Source: Acidimicrobiales bacterium (lineage in GTDB: Bacteria > Actinomycetota > Acidimicrobiia > Acidimicrobiales > SKKL01). From it: a stretch of DNA of 64,000 nt. The position numbers and the translations under genes are program-made. Within the stretch, counting starts at the first letter, position 1, and every line of letters starts with the position of its first letter. Positions 61,942 through 64,000 of this stretch are shown piece after piece. Where the stretch lies: positions 1 to 64,000 of the forward strand of contig JAXHLR010000004.1 in assembly GCA_034521975.1 (NCBI GenBank), read 5' to 3'. Below the pieces are notes generated by a model. It saw nothing but the letters and a program-made list of their open reading frames with translations. It was not told the origin of the DNA and made no database searches.

Positions 61942-62469
61942 CTACCCAAGGTCGTGGTGGCGGCTCTCGAGGATGATGCTGAGGGGAACCACGACGAACA
62001 GGCCCGCCCCCAGCAGGATCGCCATGACCCCGATCGCCAGCACCTCCCGGAGCCCGACGGCGAACCCGACCACCGCCAGGATGACCCCGACGACGAGGAC
62101 GACCGGGGGCGCCATGGTGAGGAGTCGGCCACCACGGGGCGGCGGCCGGTCGGAGTCGTCGAGGCGGTCGTCGAACCCGTCGTCGAACCCGTCGTCGAAC
62201 GGGTACCAGCCTGTCTCCTCGGGCTCGACCACCACCGCTCGGGGCCGGCGGTCGAGCAGGTCGTCGTAGCGACGCCGACGGTCGGGGTCGCGCAGCTCCC
62301 ACCAGGCCTGGTTCACCACGCGCATCCGGTCCTCGGCCTGCGCACGAGCCTCGGGGGTGGACCGCGAGTGGCGGTCGGGGTGGTGGGCGCGCACCATCCC
62401 GAGATATGCCGTCCGCAGCTCTTCGTCGGTGGCCGTGCGGGCGACGCCGAGCACGTCGTAGTGGGTCAC
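61942..62469 (-). CDS. J-domain protein with C-terminal membrane helices
   Basis: A 175-residue protein. The N-terminal J-domain (residues 1-70) has the HPD motif in VRAHHPDRHS and the closing RYDDLLDRRP. A linker follows with a tandem DDGFDDGFDDRLDD encoded by repeated TCGTCGAACCCG units near 62.16-62.20 kb. Two hydrophobic segments (PPVVLVVGVILAVVGFAVG and VMAILLGAGLFVVVPLSI) end the protein. It probably recruits DnaK to the membrane. GTG 62469 is the start. Confidence 0.85.
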   Translation of the reverse strand: MTHYDVLGVARTATDEELRTAYLGMVRAHHPDRHSRSTPEARAQAEDRMRVVNQAWWELRDPDRRRRYDDLLDRRPRAVVVEPEETGWYPFDDGFDDGFDDRLDDSDRPPPRGGRLLTMAPPVVLVVGVILAVVGFAVGLREVLAIGVMAILLGAGLFVVVPLSIILESRHHDLG

Positions 62470-62507
62470 GCCACCAAGCCTATGGCGAGGGCCGGAACCG
62501 GACCCGG

Positions 62508-62981
62508 TCAGGCCGACAGGGAGCGAACGGCGTCGACGATCTCATCGGTGGACCGAAAGGTGAGTCCCGCCGTGGCGCGGTGCAGGTAGCGGACAACCCC
62601 GGATTCGTCGACCACGAACACGCTCCGCTTGTAGAAGCCGATGGGGCCCAGCACCCCATACGCCGAGCCCACCTCCTTGTCCATGTCCGACAGCAGCGGG
62701 AAGGCAAAGCCTCCCTGTTCGCGGGCGAAGGCGGCGTGGCTGGCCACATCCTGGGGACTGATGCCGAGCACGGCGGCATCGACCGCGGCGAACCGATCGA
62801 ACTCGGCGGTGTAGGAGTTGAGCTGGCGAGTGCAGACGCGACTGTTGTCAGCCGGGTAGAACACCAACACCACGGGCCGGCCGGCGTACTCATCGAGACG
62901 GTAGGACCGGGTACCGGCCTCGGTACCGTCGGTGCCCTCCAGCTCGAAGGCCGGGGCGACGTCGCCGATGCCGACGGTCAC
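62508..62981 (-). CDS. One-Cys peroxiredoxin (AhpC/TSA family)
   Basis: A 157-residue thioredoxin-fold protein. Cys 50 in FYPADNSRVCTRQLNSY is the only Cys, so it is a one-Cys enzyme needing an external reductant. The usual T-x-x-C threonine is replaced by Ser (NSRVC). GTG 62981, preceded by AGGAGG, overlaps the stop of the preceding gene by four bases. Distinct from the two-Cys bcp at 56.7 kb. Confidence 0.85.
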   Translation of the reverse strand: MTVGIGDVAPAFELEGTDGTEAGTRSYRLDEYAGRPVVLVFYPADNSRVCTRQLNSYTAEFDRFAAVDAAVLGISPQDVASHAAFAREQGGFAFPLLSDMDKEVGSAYGVLGPIGFYKRSVFVVDESGVVRYLHRATAGLTFRSTDEIVDAVRSLSA

Positions 62982-63387
62982 CGGTCGTCCTCCTGGCCGC
63001 GAGCACGATCGTCGTGCTCGTCTCGTTGCGAGCGCGTGGGATGCCGGCGCCCGCGCCCCTTGGCGACGGCACGCTCTGGAGACGGGGCCGAGGTTGCCAC
63101 CGGCGTGAGCGTCACCTGCACGCTGCGGACCTGGTTGAGGACGAACCGCGCTCCGGGATCGGCGCTCTTGCGCACACTGGCGAGCCATCCTCGCCGCGGC
63201 GCCCACCGCGACCCGTCGGCGAAGACCCGCTGCTGGTCGAACAGCTGCCGTCGCAGGTACCGCCCGACCTGGGCCTCGATCGCCGCAGCACCGCGGCCAA
63301 CTGGGCTTGGCTCAACCCACGGGCCACCGGTCGGTGGGAGGGGTCCCCCGGGTCACCTTGCCCGCCACGGCCGCCGGGGTCGTTCAC
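62978..63387 (-). pseudogene. Hypothetical gene between yebC and the peroxiredoxin, one frameshift
   Basis: The GTG at 63387 overlaps the yebC stop (GTGA), and a stop at 62978 overlaps the peroxiredoxin start (GTGA), but they lie in different frames. The first frame reads RGLSQAQLAAVL, the second AIEAQVGRYLRRQLFDQQRV and LASVRKSADPGARFVLNQVRS. A missing base near 63285 would join them into one protein of about 136 residues. No slippery heptamer is visible. Family unknown; the tail is basic. Confidence 0.5.
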
Positions 63388-64000
63388 ACCTCGACCGAGC
63401 GGAGCACGTCGTCGGGGATGTCGAAGTTGGCGTGCACGGCCTGGACGTCGTCGTGGTCGTCGAGCGCTTCGAGGACCCGGAGCACGGCGCTCGCCGACTG
63501 AGCGTCCTCGAGCGGAACGGTCACCGTCGGCACCATCGAGACCTCGGACGAGTCGACGGGGATGCCGGCCGCGTCCAGCGCCTCGCGGAGATCGGCGAGC
63601 GCGCTGGGCTCGGAGGTGACCCGCCAGCTGTCGCCGTCGTCGATGATGTCGTCGGCGCCGTGCTCGAGCGCGACCAGCATGACGTCCTCCTCGCCGACGT
63701 GTCCGGGCACGATGATCACTCCTCGCCGGTCGAACTGCCAGGCCACCGCCCCCGGTTCGGCCAGGGAACCGCCTGCCCGGGTGAAGATCGTCTTGACCTC
63801 GGCCCCGGCGCGGTTGCGGTTGTCGGTGAGGACCTCGACCAACATGGCGACGCCGTGAGGGGCATAGCCCTCGTAGGTGATGGACTCGTAGGTGACGCCC
63901 TCGAGCTCGCCGGTGCCCCGCTTGATGGCCCGTTCGATGGTGTCGAGCGGCACCGAGTTGTCGCGGGCCTTCTGGAACATGGTGCGCAACGTGGGGTTGG
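63384..64000 (-). CDS. yebC: YebC/PmpR-family regulator, N-terminus beyond window
   Basis: The C-terminal 205 or so residues of a YebC/PmpR protein. NPTLRTM at the window edge continues as FQKARDNSVPLDTIERAIKRGTGE, then YESITYEGYAPHGVAMLVEVLTDNRNR, GGSLAEPGAVAWQFDRRG and the C-terminal VMLVALEHGADDI. About 45-50 residues are missing beyond 64000. The family includes transcriptional regulators and, in recent work, factors that relieve ribosome stalling. In Actinomycetota ruvC often follows. Here the next gene is the small frameshifted hypothetical. Confidence 0.94.
   Translation of the reverse strand, partial: NPTLRTMFQKARDNSVPLDTIERAIKRGTGELEGVTYESITYEGYAPHGVAMLVEVLTDNRNRAGAEVKTIFTRAGGSLAEPGAVAWQFDRRGVIIVPGHVGEEDVMLVALEHGADDIIDDGDSWRVTSEPSALADLREALDAAGIPVDSSEVSMVPTVTVPLEDAQSASAVLRVLEALDDHDDVQAVHANFDIPDDVLRSVEV

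Noticed and set aside
63275-63300. Programmed -1 frameshift in the gene after yebC
   Set aside because: No slippery heptamer or clear downstream stem; a missing base is a simpler explanation.

Overview
The window is high-GC DNA with dense, mostly minus-strand genes. Its core gene order matches the chromosomal backbone of Actinomycetota: polA, rpsA, coaE, uvrB, uvrA, uvrC, rapZ, gap, pgk, tpiA, secG. The Tad pilus genes, the ANTAR regulator and the fab and trp clusters fit a free-living actinobacterium, and by feel an Acidimicrobiia/Ilumatobacter-like lineage. That placement is inference. No rRNA gene or plasmid/phage hallmark is visible. One tRNA gene, tRNA-Leu(CAA), lies near 51.0 kb.

Layout. 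(1) 1-8.7 kb, minus strand: aldo/keto reductase, secG, tpiA, pgk, gap, rapZ, a methyltransferase, a thioesterase and uvrC. The yvcK and whiA genes usually found between rapZ and gap are absent. (2) 8.8-26.4 kb: a surface-polysaccharide island with two tandem GT-C membrane glycosyltransferases, nadA, a Wzx-like flippase, a capsule-synthesis protein, a GT2 glycosyltransferase, a methyltransferase, a CBS-NeuB-SAF-TIM-barrel protein, a polysaccharide pyruvyl transferase, NeuA, an initiating sugar transferase and a phosphodiesterase-like protein. Nearly every gene here, including the housekeeping gene nadA, is broken by single-base frameshifts while its motifs stay readable. I read this as mainly an unpolished or low-coverage consensus rather than decay. 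(3) 26.5-33.9 kb: uvrA, a second frameshifted membrane-glycosyltransferase insert, uvrB and coaE. (4) 33.9-43.6 kb: a NarL-type two-component system, two Flp pilins, and a convergent Tad assembly operon (cpaB, cpaE, tadA, a vWA-tadB fusion, tadC). (5) 43.9-50 kb: rpsA, a methyltransferase, polA, an ANTAR regulator and a coiled-coil protein. (6) 50.1-56.7 kb: an HTTM-like membrane pair, tRNA-Leu, the fabD-fabH-fabG-acpP-fabF operon, and ogt and fabZ on the other strand. (7) 56.7-64 kb, minus strand: bcp, HU, trpC-F-B-A, a Cys-rich small protein, an ABM monooxygenase, a DnaJ-domain protein, a one-Cys peroxiredoxin, a frameshifted hypothetical gene and a yebC gene truncated by the window end.

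How it works together. The island encodes activation of a nonulosonic (sialic-like) acid (NeuB, NeuA), initiation on a lipid carrier, chain modification (glycosyl, methyl and pyruvyl transfer), flipping, and a capsule-type protein. The Tad system builds a thin Flp pilus. The kinase/regulator pair directly upstream of the pilins may control them. Most remaining genes are housekeeping: nucleotide excision repair, glycolysis, type II fatty-acid synthesis and tryptophan synthesis, the last tightly coupled by ATGA overlaps.

Limits. Boundaries of frameshifted genes are approximate. Family calls come from motifs read by eye, without database searches.
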